A DNA stretch of 64,000 nucleotides from Paramicrosporidium saccamoebae (GCA_002794465.1 MTSL01000117.1:3135-67134); one strand, 5' to 3'. Numbered from the stretch's first letter, positions 49,472 to 61,421 are shown. Notes: generated from the sequence alone by a model not told the origin. Numbers and translations: made by a program.

Positions 49472-50089
49472 CAGTCTCTCGCTTGCGTGTTGGACGATTG
49501 TGATTGCTAGCACGCTCCACCATTGCAATGACCAGAATGGAAAAAATGACCACTACATTGTTAGAGCAAACATTTAAGGGATACTGGCAAAGGAGTACAT
49601 ACTGCGCACTTTGACATTTTCCACATCGCTGCGAAACGCCGCCATTGCCGCCGCCAATCTTCCTTCCTCACCATGTACGGCCATCTCCACCCGTTGACCT
49701 TCTTCCCGCCCCTCTGCTCGATACTCATTTACCGCCAATGTCAGTTCTGTGTGCACCTCGCCCATGGTGATAGTGACGTCCGCGGGACGAGATGGTGTCA
49801 ATGCTGTCGTCCGCAACGGCAACAATGGTGGAAGAGGCTTACGACGTGGTAATGTTTCCAGATGCTGTTGCAGACGATGTGATAGAATGCGTGTCGTCAC
49901 GGTAAGCACAGCTTCGGCTTGTCGCCGCTCAAGTCCACTGTCACTCAGTGTCTGCACCCAATGCCAAGTGTCAATCTCCAGGGGAATCCGAAAGTTTGTT
50001 TCCTTGGCCTGTGGCACCAATGCCGACGAATGTATCCCTAAATGCCCTCTAATCCAATTGCGGGACTGAAGACATGTCCATCGAAACAT
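49461..50089 (-). CDS. DUF1640/CCDC90-type mitochondrial coiled-coil protein
   Basis: Exons complement(49603..50089) and (49461..49552), with a 50-nt intron; 192 residues. An Arg/Ser-rich mitochondrial presequence (MFRWTCLQSRNWIRGHLG) leads to the family block IDTWHWVQTLSDSGLERRQA, then EAVLTVTTRIL. A coiled coil (about 95-160) precedes a C-terminal TM segment (MVIFSILVIAMVE) supplied by exon 2, plus a short basic tail. Members such as FMP32 and MCUR1 sit in the inner membrane and affect complex assembly or Ca uptake. The splice is supported because it restores the conserved TM segment. Confidence 0.8.
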
Positions 50090-50187
50090 AATGCCAATGC
50101 ATAAACATTTATTTTAAACCGCCACCACCTCTCACAACTCGTAATGTAGTTTTATTTACTATTATCCTCACATACCATTATGCACGA

Positions 50188-51660
50188 TTATTGTGCATTG
50201 GGAGTACGACGCCACGAGGCGGGCACCAAAAGGGCACGATCCACCAATGTGTACTTGAGGACGCACAGAATCAGAGCCACAGAGCCCATGTAAAAGGTGA
50301 CCCGGAACATGCCGGCTACGCTGTGCTGGGGCAGCAGATAGATAATCCAGCCCCCTAGGGCACCACCAATGGCCAACGACAGTCCCGAGTAGATTCCTGA
50401 AATGTACGCCTGGGCCGTGTTGGCACACCCTTTGGGCGCAATGTCATTGGCCATGCGCACTCCCGACGAGATCAGACAGCCAGTGCTTGTCCCCTTCAAC
50501 AGTTCAATCGCAAAGGACAGATAGAACCAATTCCCAGTAGGAGGTAGTACGGAATACGCCAGCACCCGGAGTAGTCCTGCCACCTGGGCAATAATCAGCA
50601 TCCAATGGAGTCCAATGGTCCGTAGAAGCTGCTTGTTGTAGAAGAAGATTGCCATTTCACTGGCCATGCGGAACATGATTGCTGCCGCCACCATAATCTC
50701 GTTTTGGTGCATCTCCTGCTGCATGTAAAAGCCGAGAAAGTTGCTCATCACCGAACGCACATAGCCCGCACAGAGAATGACCACTGCCAGGAAGAAAAAG
50801 TGGGGATCGAGGAGCACCCGCACCGCCGGAGTGGAGGAAAGTCGTTCTGTACAGCCCCGGGCTTCGCCTTCTTCAATGTCACTTGGCTGAGGCATGCTCT
50901 CCTGTGTGGCTTGTTGAGAGGGACCGTGATGGCCATGCTTACCAGCGCCTCGGATGATCTTAATGTCCGACGGAATTCCCACCGAGATGAAGAACACAAA
51001 GGCACTGCAACTCAGCACCAAGACAATGAACATTCCACGGTATTGAAGATAGTAGATGGACACTCCCACCGCCAAAGTAACCAAACCATGGCCCAGTGTG
51101 CCCCACAGACGTTGCTTTCCAAAGGTGTCTTTTGTAAAGTTTGGGTCCTTGGCCAGGATGGAGAAGACCTGCGTGTCCACCAGCGGGAATAGTCCCGAGA
51201 CAAAGAAACAGCTGATCCCATACATTAACGCTGAGTATATAATCTTGTAAAGCACCGTGTTATGGTTCTCAAACGGCTTCAGTTCCAGCAGACAGAAGAA
51301 GAAGCCATATAGCACTGTGCACGCCAACAGAATGCTCTTGTGACGACCAGTGCGGTCAGCAAGGTGAGCCCAGAACAGCGCTCCCACAAATTGCACTGCT
51401 GACAACGAGGACACGGCCCCAAATTGGTACACCTCAATGCCCCACATTCGGTAAAAGTACATGGCCGTGTAATTGTGTGTCGCATAGATGGCGCAATTCA
51501 GAGTCAAATATATGAGTTTGGGGAGGACGAGCCAGCGCGCATTCCAGTCTTCCAGTGTGCCCCGCCATTGCGGCGGCGACACGAGATGTGTGGTGGAGGT
51601 GGCGGTCAGGTCGCCACAGTCCACAGACTCCACAGCAGTTTTGAGCGGCTCCTCGCCCAT
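50188..51660 (-). CDS. MFS transporter (MFS_1-like/MFSD6-like)
   Basis: 490 residues, single exon, about 12 TM helices with a cytoplasmic loop near the middle (about 255-285, Gly/His/Glu-rich). The motif-A-like stretch AHLADRTGRHKSILLACT lies between TM2 and TM3. VSALSSVQF/VGALFW-type helices and NFTKDTFGKQRLWGTLGHGL match the LacY-related MFS_1-like group (MFSD6 and fungal relatives). The substrate is unknown. The N-terminus (about 45 residues) is cytoplasmic. Divergent from SLP2, with 219 bp between starts. Confidence 0.8.
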   Translation of the reverse strand: MGEEPLKTAVESVDCGDLTATSTTHLVSPPQWRGTLEDWNARWLVLPKLIYLTLNCAIYATHNYTAMYFYRMWGIEVYQFGAVSSLSAVQFVGALFWAHLADRTGRHKSILLACTVLYGFFFCLLELKPFENHNTVLYKIIYSALMYGISCFFVSGLFPLVDTQVFSILAKDPNFTKDTFGKQRLWGTLGHGLVTLAVGVSIYYLQYRGMFIVLVLSCSAFVFFISVGIPSDIKIIRGAGKHGHHGPSQQATQESMPQPSDIEEGEARGCTERLSSTPAVRVLLDPHFFFLAVVILCAGYVRSVMSNFLGFYMQQEMHQNEIMVAAAIMFRMASEMAIFFYNKQLLRTIGLHWMLIIAQVAGLLRVLAYSVLPPTGNWFYLSFAIELLKGTSTGCLISSGVRMANDIAPKGCANTAQAYISGIYSGLSLAIGGALGGWIIYLLPQHSVAGMFRVTFYMGSVALILCVLKYTLVDRALLVPASWRRTPNAQ

Positions 51661-51745
51661 TCACTTCACCTCCCCAGGCCCTAAAGTCGCTCGGCATTAT
51701 ATTAACCTAAATAGGGAACCGTCCAACATAATATAGAGCACCGGG

Positions 51746-51804
51746 CCAATCAGCCCTCCTCCTCCCACACATTAATGTCAGCGTCGCGCAACGATCGTGA
51801 TTGG
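51746..51804. promoter_or_regulatory. Paired CCAAT boxes in the MFS/SLP2 divergent promoter
   Basis: GGCCAATCAG (51746-51750 core) and the opposite-strand form GATTGGCTGG (51800-51804 core) lie between the divergent starts at 51660 and 51880. CCAAT/ATTGG words recur in several divergent promoters in this window. Confidence 0.45.
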
Positions 51805-51879
51805 CTGGTCATGCTTTCCAGAAAGGTATCCCGTTTACACTGCTGACCGTTGTAGCTCCAATCCTGTAGTCAGCTGAGC

Positions 51880-52935
51880 ATGCGTACATGTGCATCCTCC
51901 CAGGGACTGGTGATGCGGTCGAGCATGCGCACATATGTCTCCTCGAGGGGACTGCTGAATACGCTGCGACCGCGACCAAAGCCGTTGCCCATGAATACTG
52001 TACCGGTGCGCAGGTGTGCCTCAATTGTAGATTATAAAATTTGTGCCGCAGCAGCAGGCGTGGGTGGTGGAGCGTTTTGGAAAGTTTAGTCGCATCTTGG
52101 AACCCGGACTGGCCATCCTCCTGCCTGTCGTGGACCAAATCAAATATGTCAAGACGCTAAAGGAAGTTGCAGTTGAGGTGCCCACCCAATCCGCCATCAC
52201 CCAAGACAATGTGGCACTTTCCATAGATGGAGTGTTGTACTATCGGGTGACTGAGCCATACAAGTCCTGCTACGGGGTAGAAGATGCGGACTTTGCCATC
52301 ACCCAGCTCGCCCAGACTACAATGCGTTCTGAGATTGGAAAACTGACCCTTGATCGCACATTGGCTGAACGGAATTTGCTAAATGTCTCTATTGTCGAGG
52401 CCATTAACGAGGCAGCAGTGCATTGGGGGATCCGTTGTCTTCGCTATGAAATCCGTACCATCCCTGTGGGCTCTAATGTTTAGGGGACATTCAACCGCCG
52501 GAATCAGTCGTCAAGGCAATGCATTCGCAAGTGTCAGCAGAACGACAGAAACGCGCCTTCATTTTGGAATCAGAGGGCAGTAGACAGTCGGCAATCAATG
52601 TTGCCGAGGGACAGAAACAGGCGCAGATTCTCGCTTCAGAGGGTCAGCGGATGGAAAAGATTAATCAGGCCGTGGGAGAGGCGGAAGCCATTATTGCCAA
52701 AGCAAATGCCACGGCCACCTCCATCGAGTCCATCTCCCAGGCAATGGCGAGAAATGGCCAAGATGCCGTGTCTCTCATGGTGGCAGAAAAGTACATTGAG
52801 GCCTTTTCGCAGCTGGCGCAAAAGAGCACCACCCTAATGCTGCCTGCAAATGCCGCCGAGCCATCGGCGTTGGTGGCACAGGCCATGACAATCTTCAAGA
52901 ACGTCTCATCCTCACAACAACCCAAAAAGGAATAG
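51880..52935 (+). CDS. Stomatin-like protein 2 (mitochondrial SPFH protein)
   Basis: Exons 51880-51999, 52031-52454 and 52484-52935, with introns of 31 and 29 nt; 331 residues. The spliced frame has FVPQQQAWVVERFGKFSRIL, LAQTTMRSEIGKLTLDRTLA, YEIRDIQPPESVVKAM and AINVAEGQKQAQILASEGQR, all typical of STOML2. It forms rings in the inner membrane near cardiolipin and stabilises respiratory complexes and proteases. The presequence contains a 15-residue unit written twice (MRTCASSQGLVMRSS, then MRTYVSSRGLLNT), from a 43-nt DNA duplication. The C-terminal coiled coil is complete. Confidence 0.93.
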
Positions 52936-52955
52936 TTCAATACAATCTCATATGT

Positions 52956-54877
52956 CTAGGAGTTTATGGCTCGTTTTAGTAATTCGTCCAGTTTCATAGA
53001 GTCCAATCGTTCCTGCAGAGTTGTCCTCTTTAGCTCCTCCACCCGTGCCGTCATGGACTCTTTCTGCAGTACAACCGTGTCAATCAGTTCTAATTGGAAT
53101 GGACCCGGGATTGGCGTTGAACGCGATTTTTTCATGGGAGTGGAAAAACCACTCGTCAATACCTTTGGCAATGCCGCGGGTAGCAACGGCTTGGCAGCTA
53201 CAGCAATCGAGTGACACTCTTTTCGCACAACCTCAGCCAACACTTTGTCAGAAATGCGCCGAGCAAGACAATTGACTGCTTGCTCTCGAAACGCTGTTTG
53301 TTCTTTGCTTCGTCGACAATCCCTAATGGCTATAGTTGACATTTCCAAACACAGTTCATTCAGGATGGCATCAATACACACCCGAGTGACACGGTCAACT
53401 GTCTTTTTCTTGATCCATTTCCTTCGATCCCGCTCTCTGAAAATGGACTCTGCACTGATTGTGGGAACCTCGGTGTGTTTGATCCAATCTATCAGATTAT
53501 CGGCCATTAGGGAGACGATCTGATTTTTCTTTGCCTCATTCTGCACTGGCTTCGGTAGAGTGGGCGGGATCTGTGGCAGTCTCGTCAAAGTGGGCTTTAC
53601 AGGAGCTATTGTGTCGACTGTGTGGGCTCTAATGATGGCGGCCATGGGAAGGCCAGCAACCTTTCTTTCAATAGATTCGCTTCTCCTTGCCTTCAACTGC
53701 ACCTCTTCGGTCTCTTCTGTGACTTGCGGGGCTAACCTCATGATTGGCATTCCCATAGTATCGCTCGTCCAAGACCCATTTGCATCTTCTACAAGCGGCC
53801 CCATCTCTTCTGATTCCTCTACAAACAGCCATTCTGCAACCTTTCCCCCGGGAAGTGGCTCCTTTGACGTATATGCTCTCATTATGACCCGTAGAGCGGC
53901 TTTGCGCAGTTTCATGAAATGTGTGTGAAGAAGACACGCCTGGAGGTATTCAGCGCGTTGCACCATTTGGAAATATTTTACATAGTCGACTTGATGGAAT
54001 GCCGAAACACAGCCGAGGACAAATTGGACTTGGACTGACGAGAATATCTCACTCGGAAAGGACAAGGCCTGTCTAAATACATCTTGATCTTCGGCATGAG
54101 TCAGAATCTGGTACGCCCTAAATTCTGCCTCATTCTGCAGCGCCTCCTGACCACTCCCACTCTTCCGAATGTCCGTGTAATATTCTTGCAGACTCTGAAG
54201 AACCTTTCTCAGTTGCTCCGTATTTTGGAACGGATCAAATTCGGAAAAATCAAGTCCACACAGTCGGTGTCCCGAGAGGATATGGAAACGGGCAATCTCT
54301 TCGTGGAGACGAACCACCGTCACCAATGCTCCCGGATCATTGTGAATGGCCCGTTGTTGGACAATAATATCCTGTCGCAGGGACCGCGTCCGGTCTCGGA
54401 TGAATTTGTGAAGATCACTAAACGGAAAATCAAGGGACAGCACTGAATCCAGTAGATAGTCCATAGTCTGCCGCAGCACTAATGGCGGTCTGACATCTTC
54501 TGGTAATGGCGTCTCGTTCCCTGCAGCCGGGCGATGGTATTTCTTCACCGCCCGTCCATGGTCAATGCGAATCTCTCCCGTACTGCTCCTCTCCAGCTAC
54601 ATATTCAACAGACTGACGTGGTGGTACCACTTCAAAGGGACTGACGTCGAAATGCGCCTCGCGTTCATGGCGTTCGTATTCAGGACACATGTCCGCGCAA
54701 GTGCCCACAAACTCGGTGGGCCTCAACGATTGTGCTGCCTCCCATGCTGCACGTTTTTCGGTCCGTAATTTGGACAACTCCTCAAAGCGGTTGGCAGTGA
54801 TTGTGCCTTCAAACCTATTCTGCCGGATTCTAAATGTTCATTACTTTGGCATAAATGTACGCATCCGGGAGGGACAT
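52956..54877 (-). CDS. SAC3/GANP-domain protein (TREX-2 mRNA export)
   Basis: Exons complement(54861..54877), (54631..54829) and (52956..54596), with introns of 31 and 34 nt; 618 residues. The SAC3/GANP signature VGTCADMCPEYERHEREAHF, then RIDHGRAVKKYHRPAAGN and LPEDVRPPLVLRQTMDYLL, identify it as a Sac3 homologue. Sac3 is the scaffold of TREX-2 on the inner face of nuclear pores, binding Thp1, Sus1 and Cdc31. A C-terminal region (about 430-618) with charged helices may be the CID/Cdc31-binding part. The ATG is 19 bp downstream of the P4-ATPase stop, the tightest spacing in the window. Confidence 0.92.
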
Positions 54878-54896
54878 CAATTAAGAAAACAATTTA

Positions 54897-57800
54897 TTAT
54901 CCCGTCGTGTTCCATCTACGAAGACTAGTGGCGTCGCTACTCTCTCTCTTCTTACTCCTCTGCATCTCCTGGACAATATGATATTCTAAGGGGGTGAATT
55001 GTCTCTGGTAACTACAAAGTCAGCATGGCTCAAAGTGTTTACAATTTCCAGACAAGGTCGCGGAGCAAACAGACGAGGGGAATCAGTAGGGCGGTGAACC
55101 AGAATGTTGCCGAGGACAATAGCGGCCGCCACATTCCTAACAAGTCTGTAAGCGGCAGCGGATAGCCCAATAGCTGGGACACCCAATCGTACGACAATAC
55201 GTATAGTACCCACGAAACGGGACAGGCCAGGAGAGCGAGCACTGCATATATGGTCCAGTAACTAATCTAATAAGATCATCACCCTTGGTCTTACTTGATC
55301 AGAAGCGCTGCTTTGAGAGAGCCCGTCAGAATAATGCCGGCGTATATGGTGGTTCCCATAAAGAAGAGCGTGACGGGATGTCCGTGGGTCAACACAAGAC
55401 CTCTTGTGAATATGATTACAGTAACAGTAAATGCCAAGAACGATTGCCAAAAACCGTTGATGGCCGACTGCCAAAATGTTTTGGAGTTGTACTACAGAGA
55501 TTAACAAGCGCCAGTAATGGTGCTTACAAAGGCATTCTGCTGTCCAAACCTGTATAGGGCAGGATAGGCAATCAGCGAGTCGGCAGTGACAAACTGTTCG
55601 GTCAGTCCGAGGACGATCGGTGGGAAACAGGTAAAGACAACATTATACAGTGCCACCATCCAACTCTCAAACACTGTCTGGCCCGAGAACAAAGTTAGCG
55701 CAGCATACCAAAATTGGCAGGCAAATAGCAAAATGTTCTTGTACACACAGAACAGGGCGGCCTTGGAGATTCGATGATATCCCCAGGAGCCATGGACCAG
55801 GACAAGTTTTTGGAGAAACCGGAATTGGGCAATTGAGAAATCGGCCGACCGAGCAGCTTGCAATCCCTCTTTTCCACTAATCCCAACACCTACAAAATTC
55901 AATACATTCCATCATCATCTGTACCGATATGCGCGGCCTGGATCATTCCTACGTCATTGGCACCATCGCCAATGGACAAGCACACTGCCTTTTCTCTCTG
56001 TTGCACCAATTCCACCACTCGAGACTTTTGATGTGGACTGACGCGGCAGCAAATGACGGTTCTACAGCGTTTCGACGTGTCTACAAACAGCGCCTGTAAC
56101 GATTCGTCTTCCAAAATACTACTCAACGCAGTGGCCTCTATCACAACGGCGGCATCTGTTGGGTCTTGGGAATCTTTGTTGCCAATGAGCGTTCCAAAGT
56201 CTTGGATTGCCTCTCTAATCCCGTCAGCATGAGACAATTGCAGCATCTGGGTTGAGGGGGATAGCAATTTACAAGAAAACCCAATGTTCACTGCCGTCTC
56301 CATCTTGTCTCCCGTCAGCACCCAAAGTCTAATCTTGGCTTGGTGGAGCATGCTGATTGTTTCCGGGACGCCCTCTTGCAGACGGTCCTCGACACCGCTG
56401 ATTCCTGCAAGGATCAGGTTGTTTTCAATCATTCCGATTGCTCGCTCTACAGACTCCTTCCTTCCAGCAATCGTCGTCTGGCTCTTCGTCCAAATTGGCT
56501 CCCATTCCGTGTATTCCTGAGCAGTGATTTCTCGGGAAGCAAACATTAAGGTTCGAAGTCCAAGATTGGACATGTCCGAGATGGCCTTTTCGGAAGCGCC
56601 AAGCATTTCCTGATTCTGGCCAGGAGCAAGTCTGGTGCGGACGACTGCATCGGCCCCTTTGCAAATAATCCATATCTTGTTGGAATCATCTCGCACAACG
56701 ACACTCATCCTCTTCCTCGCACTATCAAAATCGAAAACTGCAAGGATTGTAAAGGGCACTTGGTCTCCATCTGCAGTTTTCACAAGAATGGACTGCAACT
56801 TTCGTTCTATTAGGACAACATTCATCTTGGCCGCGGCATCTACAATAGCAACTTCGTCTGGCGAGGATGCCTGATACGTCCTGACGCCAGTCGAGGTCAT
56901 TTTTATAACAACCGTGTTGCAAACTGCCATCACCAACAACATGTGATCCAAACCAGGATATCGAGATCGGTCCACGTTCGGATCCAGCTGGTCCAAAAGT
57001 TGTCCCTGGACACAAATCTGACGCATTAGCATTTCATTCCTGGTCAAGGTGCCAGTCTTGTCGGAGAAGATGTATTGCACCTGTCCAAGCTCCTCTACCA
57101 AAGCGGTAGTCTTTGCAACAGCCGGAGTATCGGATTCTTCACAGTATAAATCCATATCATTATCGATTAGATCCCCCAGGCGCACTCGAATGACTTCCAT
57201 TGTCAAGATCAAACTGATGGGCACCAAGTTGTGAAACAGTACGATTAGAGTAAAAAACTTTTTCACCGCCAGTCCGAACTGTAGCTCATAATCTGCATCT
57301 GTGTAAATGCACCGATGCACATAAACTTTGGACACTACAATGAACGCAATAAAACAGACTATGACGCAGCACATTAATACTACGAAAAGGTACAAAACCT
57401 GTCTGTTTGTCATTGATTCAATGGAGGAGCGTTTGATTCGGGTGACATTTGAGTTCATTACAATCTTGGTTTCCTTTCCCGTATATACGACGACTCCGAT
57501 GACCCAAGAAGTGTTTTGGAGGCGTGATCCCCTCAATAAGAGTTGGCTCGGTCCAAGCGAGACTTCATGTTCTCCGTGCACCAGGATCCCGTCGTATTCG
57601 TATATTCTGTTGTTGGGCTCATCACATTTGATCATTCCAGAAAAAGTACCCAGTGACTCTCTGTCGACATCAATAGCTGCCCGATGTCTCGACTTTAGAT
57701 TAGTCTCCCCGTCAATGTTTGATGTTTCGACGTAACAGTCTCCATCCTCGGAGCTCGACATTATCAGAACAAGATCAGCAGGGAACTCTTGACCATCACG

Positions 57801-58196
57801 CACTTTGACTATCTCTCCAACACATATATCCTTCCATACGCGCCTCTCGAACTTTTTCGCGCTGGTGCTAAATACCTCTCCCTTGGTGTTGTTGGCTCGG
57901 TCGTCAGCGCTCCTCCTCCTCATATCTTCGACAAACTCCTTGACGCCGGTCACCAGGACAATAATGCTGAGAGGAAGTGCAGTTCCATACCGATTAACGG
58001 GAGTAACTCCGGGAATTTGCTGCATTAGAGCAATAGCAAGGAAAAAGACGTTTGCATAGCGCGAGAATTGTTCATACAAGAGCTTCGGTATGAATGTCAA
58101 GACGGTATATTTTGTCGTGTAGACGGCATTGTCACTGTATTTAAATATGTGCTCTTCAGGTCGCCCTCGATTGACAAGTACAGTACGATGTTGCAT
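54897..58196 (-). CDS. P4-ATPase phospholipid flippase (Drs2/ATP8A-like)
   Basis: Five exons: complement(55925..58196), (55528..55889), (55295..55491), (55043..55261) and (54897..55011), with introns of 31-36 nt; 1054 residues. P4 hallmarks: SNIDGETNLKSR, phosphorylation motif FSDKTGTLTRNEM, LWVLTGDKMETAVNIGFS and IGDGANDVGMIQAAHIG, with the membrane block LVPISLILTMEVIR. Ten TM helices are expected. It moves phosphatidylserine/PE from the outer or lumenal leaflet to the cytosolic side with a CDC50 partner. Introns 2-4 interrupt the last TM helices; the final spliced tail YQRQFTPLEYHIVQEMQ matches the family. SAC3 starts 19 bp downstream. Confidence 0.95.
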
Positions 58197-58256
58197 GGAC
58201 CCTGACTAACCGAGGCTTCAGGTCCTCATGGGCTGTCTTTGTAGACTTTGGGTGTG

Positions 58257-58282
58257 ATTGGTCCACTGAACAGCGAGCCAAT
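58257..58282. promoter_or_regulatory. Paired CCAAT boxes in the P4-ATPase/RPC37 divergent promoter
   Basis: ATTGG at 58257-58261 and CCAAT at 58278-58282 lie between the divergent starts at 58196 and 58484 (287 bp). No other motif stands out. Confidence 0.4.
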
Positions 58283-58483
58283 AATAGAAAGGATGGTTTA
58301 TGAATCATGATAGTGGGCCTATCGCAAGTGCATTACATAAATAATCTCAGCAGTACTAGCTTTGTTTGTAGCCTGACTTGGAATGGAGCATTTATATAGA
58401 ATATCTCCGTTTGCATCCCAGCTTGGAATCGAGTGATCACGACCCCCTTGTAATCGCCTGGCCAGTGAGAGGACAGGGTATAC

Positions 58484-59200
58484 ATGTCTGATGATGACCC
58501 AGTCGTCTCTGAGCACGACATATTCATCTCAACACAATTATCGTCGTATCTTCATGTTATCCAGTATCCAGGGAATATACCAGAGTTAGAGAGGGAGACC
58601 ACGGCAACAACGGGACGATTCAAAAAGAACCACAAGCAGCTTGAACTCGAGTTTCCCCTTGACACGGGCCATCCCACCTACTCTTCTGAGCGAGGCGCCG
58701 AACTAGCCACTGCTTCACAAATGGGCCGCATAACCCTGCAGGATTCCTATGAATCTACTGCAAATACTCGTGGACTAGCATCATTGAAGCTTTCTGGCAC
58801 AAAAATTCCCCTTTCTTCCAATTCTAAATATTTTGTCGCTGTGAGCACCAACAATTCCATACACATGACGCCGGTAGAGACATTCATTGCCATGAAACCG
58901 GCGTTGACATATCTTGACGAGTCTGATTCCAAGACAAAGAGCACTGCGAAAAAGTTGGAGACTGACAATAGCGCTGTACAGGATAAGCTAAAGGTGGTCC
59001 AGGTTCAATTTAAGAAGCGAGAGACTGAAGAGCAGATTGCGGCTCGACTCTCCTCTTACGCCTACCTGCAGCGACAAGTCGACGAAGAGCCTTGGACGGG
59101 ACTGACGCATTTTCTGCCACGCACAGCAGAGTGCAGCACCGTATCCGCAAGACTCGTCACATCCTCCACCCTCCCCATAGATTTTAAGCCTGGACAGTAA
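58484..59200 (+). CDS. RNA polymerase III subunit RPC37/POLR3E
   Basis: 238 residues, single exon. The start DDPVVSEHDIFISTQLSSYL, HVIQYP, then LELEFPLDTGHPTYSS and HMTPVETFIAMKPALTYLDE match the RPC5/RPC37 dimerisation domain. QFKKRETEEQIAARLSSYAY and EEPWTGL complete the family's conserved core. RPC37 pairs with RPC53 in a TFIIF-like module for termination and reinitiation on tRNA and 5S genes. The length is close to yeast Rpc37 (282), with a short C-terminus. It ends 47 bp before the convergent UBC4 stop. Confidence 0.9.
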   Translation: MSDDDPVVSEHDIFISTQLSSYLHVIQYPGNIPELERETTATTGRFKKNHKQLELEFPLDTGHPTYSSERGAELATASQMGRITLQDSYESTANTRGLASLKLSGTKIPLSSNSKYFVAVSTNNSIHMTPVETFIAMKPALTYLDESDSKTKSTAKKLETDNSAVQDKLKVVQVQFKKRETEEQIAARLSSYAYLQRQVDEEPWTGLTHFLPRTAECSTVSARLVTSSTLPIDFKPGQ

Positions 59201-59247
59201 ATCTCTATATCTGCACTTTGTACTCGGAACATTTTTATTAAGCCCAC

Positions 59248-59751
<504 letters not shown>

Positions 59752-60169
59752 GTGTGGTGGGTGGTGTGAGGCGAAAGTTACTTGTACTGGGGTGTCTGCT
59801 GCGAGTTTGTCCTCGAGAGCGTACTACAATCAGACACCTGGTCGAAGAAAAGTACAATGCAGTCGCCAGCCAATCAAATCATGGCAACTGTGGATTCGGG
59901 AATATTCCTTGACAGCACTGTCAGCTAATATACAAATTCATTAAAGAAAACCGAAAATGATTAGTGATCGCAACCATTTGCAGAGTTGGATCCGTTGCAG
60001 CGCATGTGTACTACTGGCAGGAACAACAAGACCCGAGATCCGTGGCCAATCATAAGCCACAACCAACGACCTTCCTAATTAGGAGCGAAACGCAAATTAA
60101 TGTCGTTCCCGGAAGTAAACAAAATGTACAACCCCATATAATGCAGTCATTGTTGACGCCGACCAAAAA
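59752..60169. promoter_or_regulatory. Divergent promoter with CCAAT boxes
   Basis: 418 bp between UBC4 (minus) and the unrecognised gene at 60170. CCAATCA occurs at 59870 and again at 60046, both on the plus strand. No other gene was seen. Confidence 0.4.
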
Positions 60170-60838
60170 ATGCAAAGTCGCGATTTTCATTCCATCTTAT
60201 CCGAGTGCGACGTGGAGGCCGAGCTGATCGACCATACGAGCGACCCCAAGTGCGAGGAGACCCAGCGTCTGGCCTGGGATGGACGGAAGGGTCAATGGAT
60301 TCCCCTTGCATACTCCTACACCTTTTCGGGCGGATGTTTCGATCATCTAGAATGCGGACCGGATGGATTGCAGTCTCGACGTCTGGCCAGCTATGCCTTT
60401 CCGCCCTCAAAACGACATGCCGTGATGCTCGATCAAGGCTCGCCAAAGCTGCGAGTTTTGCCAAAGACAGTTCTGCAGGGACGGAACCCGAGGATCCAGC
60501 CAGTGATTACCAATTCGCCGTTAGTCCGCGTGCCGTGGGACGAGACGGAAGACGAGGAGACCAGCTGGGAGCCATTTAATCCCTTCAACCTGGATTCCAG
60601 GCCTGTGCAGGCCATGCCATGGCTGGATGACATCAACATTGAAGACTTTCTATCCTCTGCCATCGACTACCAAACTGATTGTCGCGTCAACATCCCGATG
60701 AGTGAGCCAGTGTTTTCGCGCAGGGAAGCCAAGCCAACAACGCCGTGCACACCATCGAGTCCTCCTCCGCCCTTGTTTACCGACGGGAATAGGCCAATCC
60801 CTGTGCTGAAACCTTCCCCAACAAGACTTGTACAGTAA
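60170..60838 (+). CDS. Unrecognised 222-aa protein
   Basis: Single exon, ATG at 60170. The N-terminal half has an aromatic/Cys segment (WIPLAYSYTFSGGCFDHLEC); the middle is Pro/acidic-rich with VPWDETEDEETSWEPFNPFN and an LDDINIEDFL motif; the C-terminal 40 residues are Pro/Thr/Ser-rich (PTTPCTPSSPPPPLF). The S/T-P content suggests a regulated, partly disordered protein. No family is recognised. An overlapping ATG at 60141 in another frame is short. Confidence 0.6.
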   Translation: MQSRDFHSILSECDVEAELIDHTSDPKCEETQRLAWDGRKGQWIPLAYSYTFSGGCFDHLECGPDGLQSRRLASYAFPPSKRHAVMLDQGSPKLRVLPKTVLQGRNPRIQPVITNSPLVRVPWDETEDEETSWEPFNPFNLDSRPVQAMPWLDDINIEDFLSSAIDYQTDCRVNIPMSEPVFSRREAKPTTPCTPSSPPPPLFTDGNRPIPVLKPSPTRLVQ

Positions 60839-60961
60839 CAGCCACAAGAACCGCGAAATAGAATTGTACTAATAGACGCATGTGTGGCATTAAAATGATT
60901 TGAGAGGGTGAAGTCGCGGTACATTTTGTAGAATCCTTGTTAGTTGAATTTTGTCACTGTT

Positions 60962-61033
60962 GTTAGCTGTTAGCTGTTAGCTGTTAGTTGTTAGTTGTTA
61001 GTTGTTAGTTGTTAGTTGTTAGTTGTTAGTTGT
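60962..61033. repeat. 7-nt microsatellite (TTAGTTG/TTAGCTG)
   Basis: About 10 units of GTTAGCTGTTAGTTG type run directly into the N gap at 61034, so the array length is unknown. It probably caused the assembly break. Confidence 0.85.
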
Positions 61034-61240
61034 NNNNNNNNNNNNNNNNNNNNNNNNNNNNNNNNNNNNNNNNNNNNNNNNNNNNNNNNNNNNNNNNNNN
61101 NNNNNNNNNNNNNNNNNNNNNNNNNNNNNNNNNNNNNNNNNNNNNNNNNNNNNNNNNNNNNNNNNNNNNNNNNNNNNNNNNNNNNNNNNNNNNNNNNNNN
61201 NNNNNNNNNNNNNNNNNNNNNNNNNNNNNNNNNNNNNNNN
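61034..61240. other. Assembly gap (207 N)
   Basis: A run of 207 undetermined bases flanked by tandem repeats on both sides. The size may be an estimate. Confidence 0.98.
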
Positions 61241-61360
61241 GCTTTTTCCCCATTGTTAGCTACTCTTTCTCATCGTTGTTATTTTTAAATTTCTTCACCA
61301 TTGCTAGTTACACTTTCTCATCGTTGTTATTTAAATTTCTTCACCATTGTTAGCTATCGC
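61241..61360. repeat. About 46-nt tandem units after the gap
   Basis: Two and a half units share CATTGTTAGCTAC, TTTCTCATCGTTGTTATT and AAATTTCTTCAC. They contain the TTAGCT word of the microsatellite on the other side of the gap, suggesting one continuous repeat region. Confidence 0.75.
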
Positions 61361-61421
61361 CACGACACCACTCATGCCTTTGCCATCTCTGGCCCATTAT
61401 AATCCAACTGTCAATGCTGCT

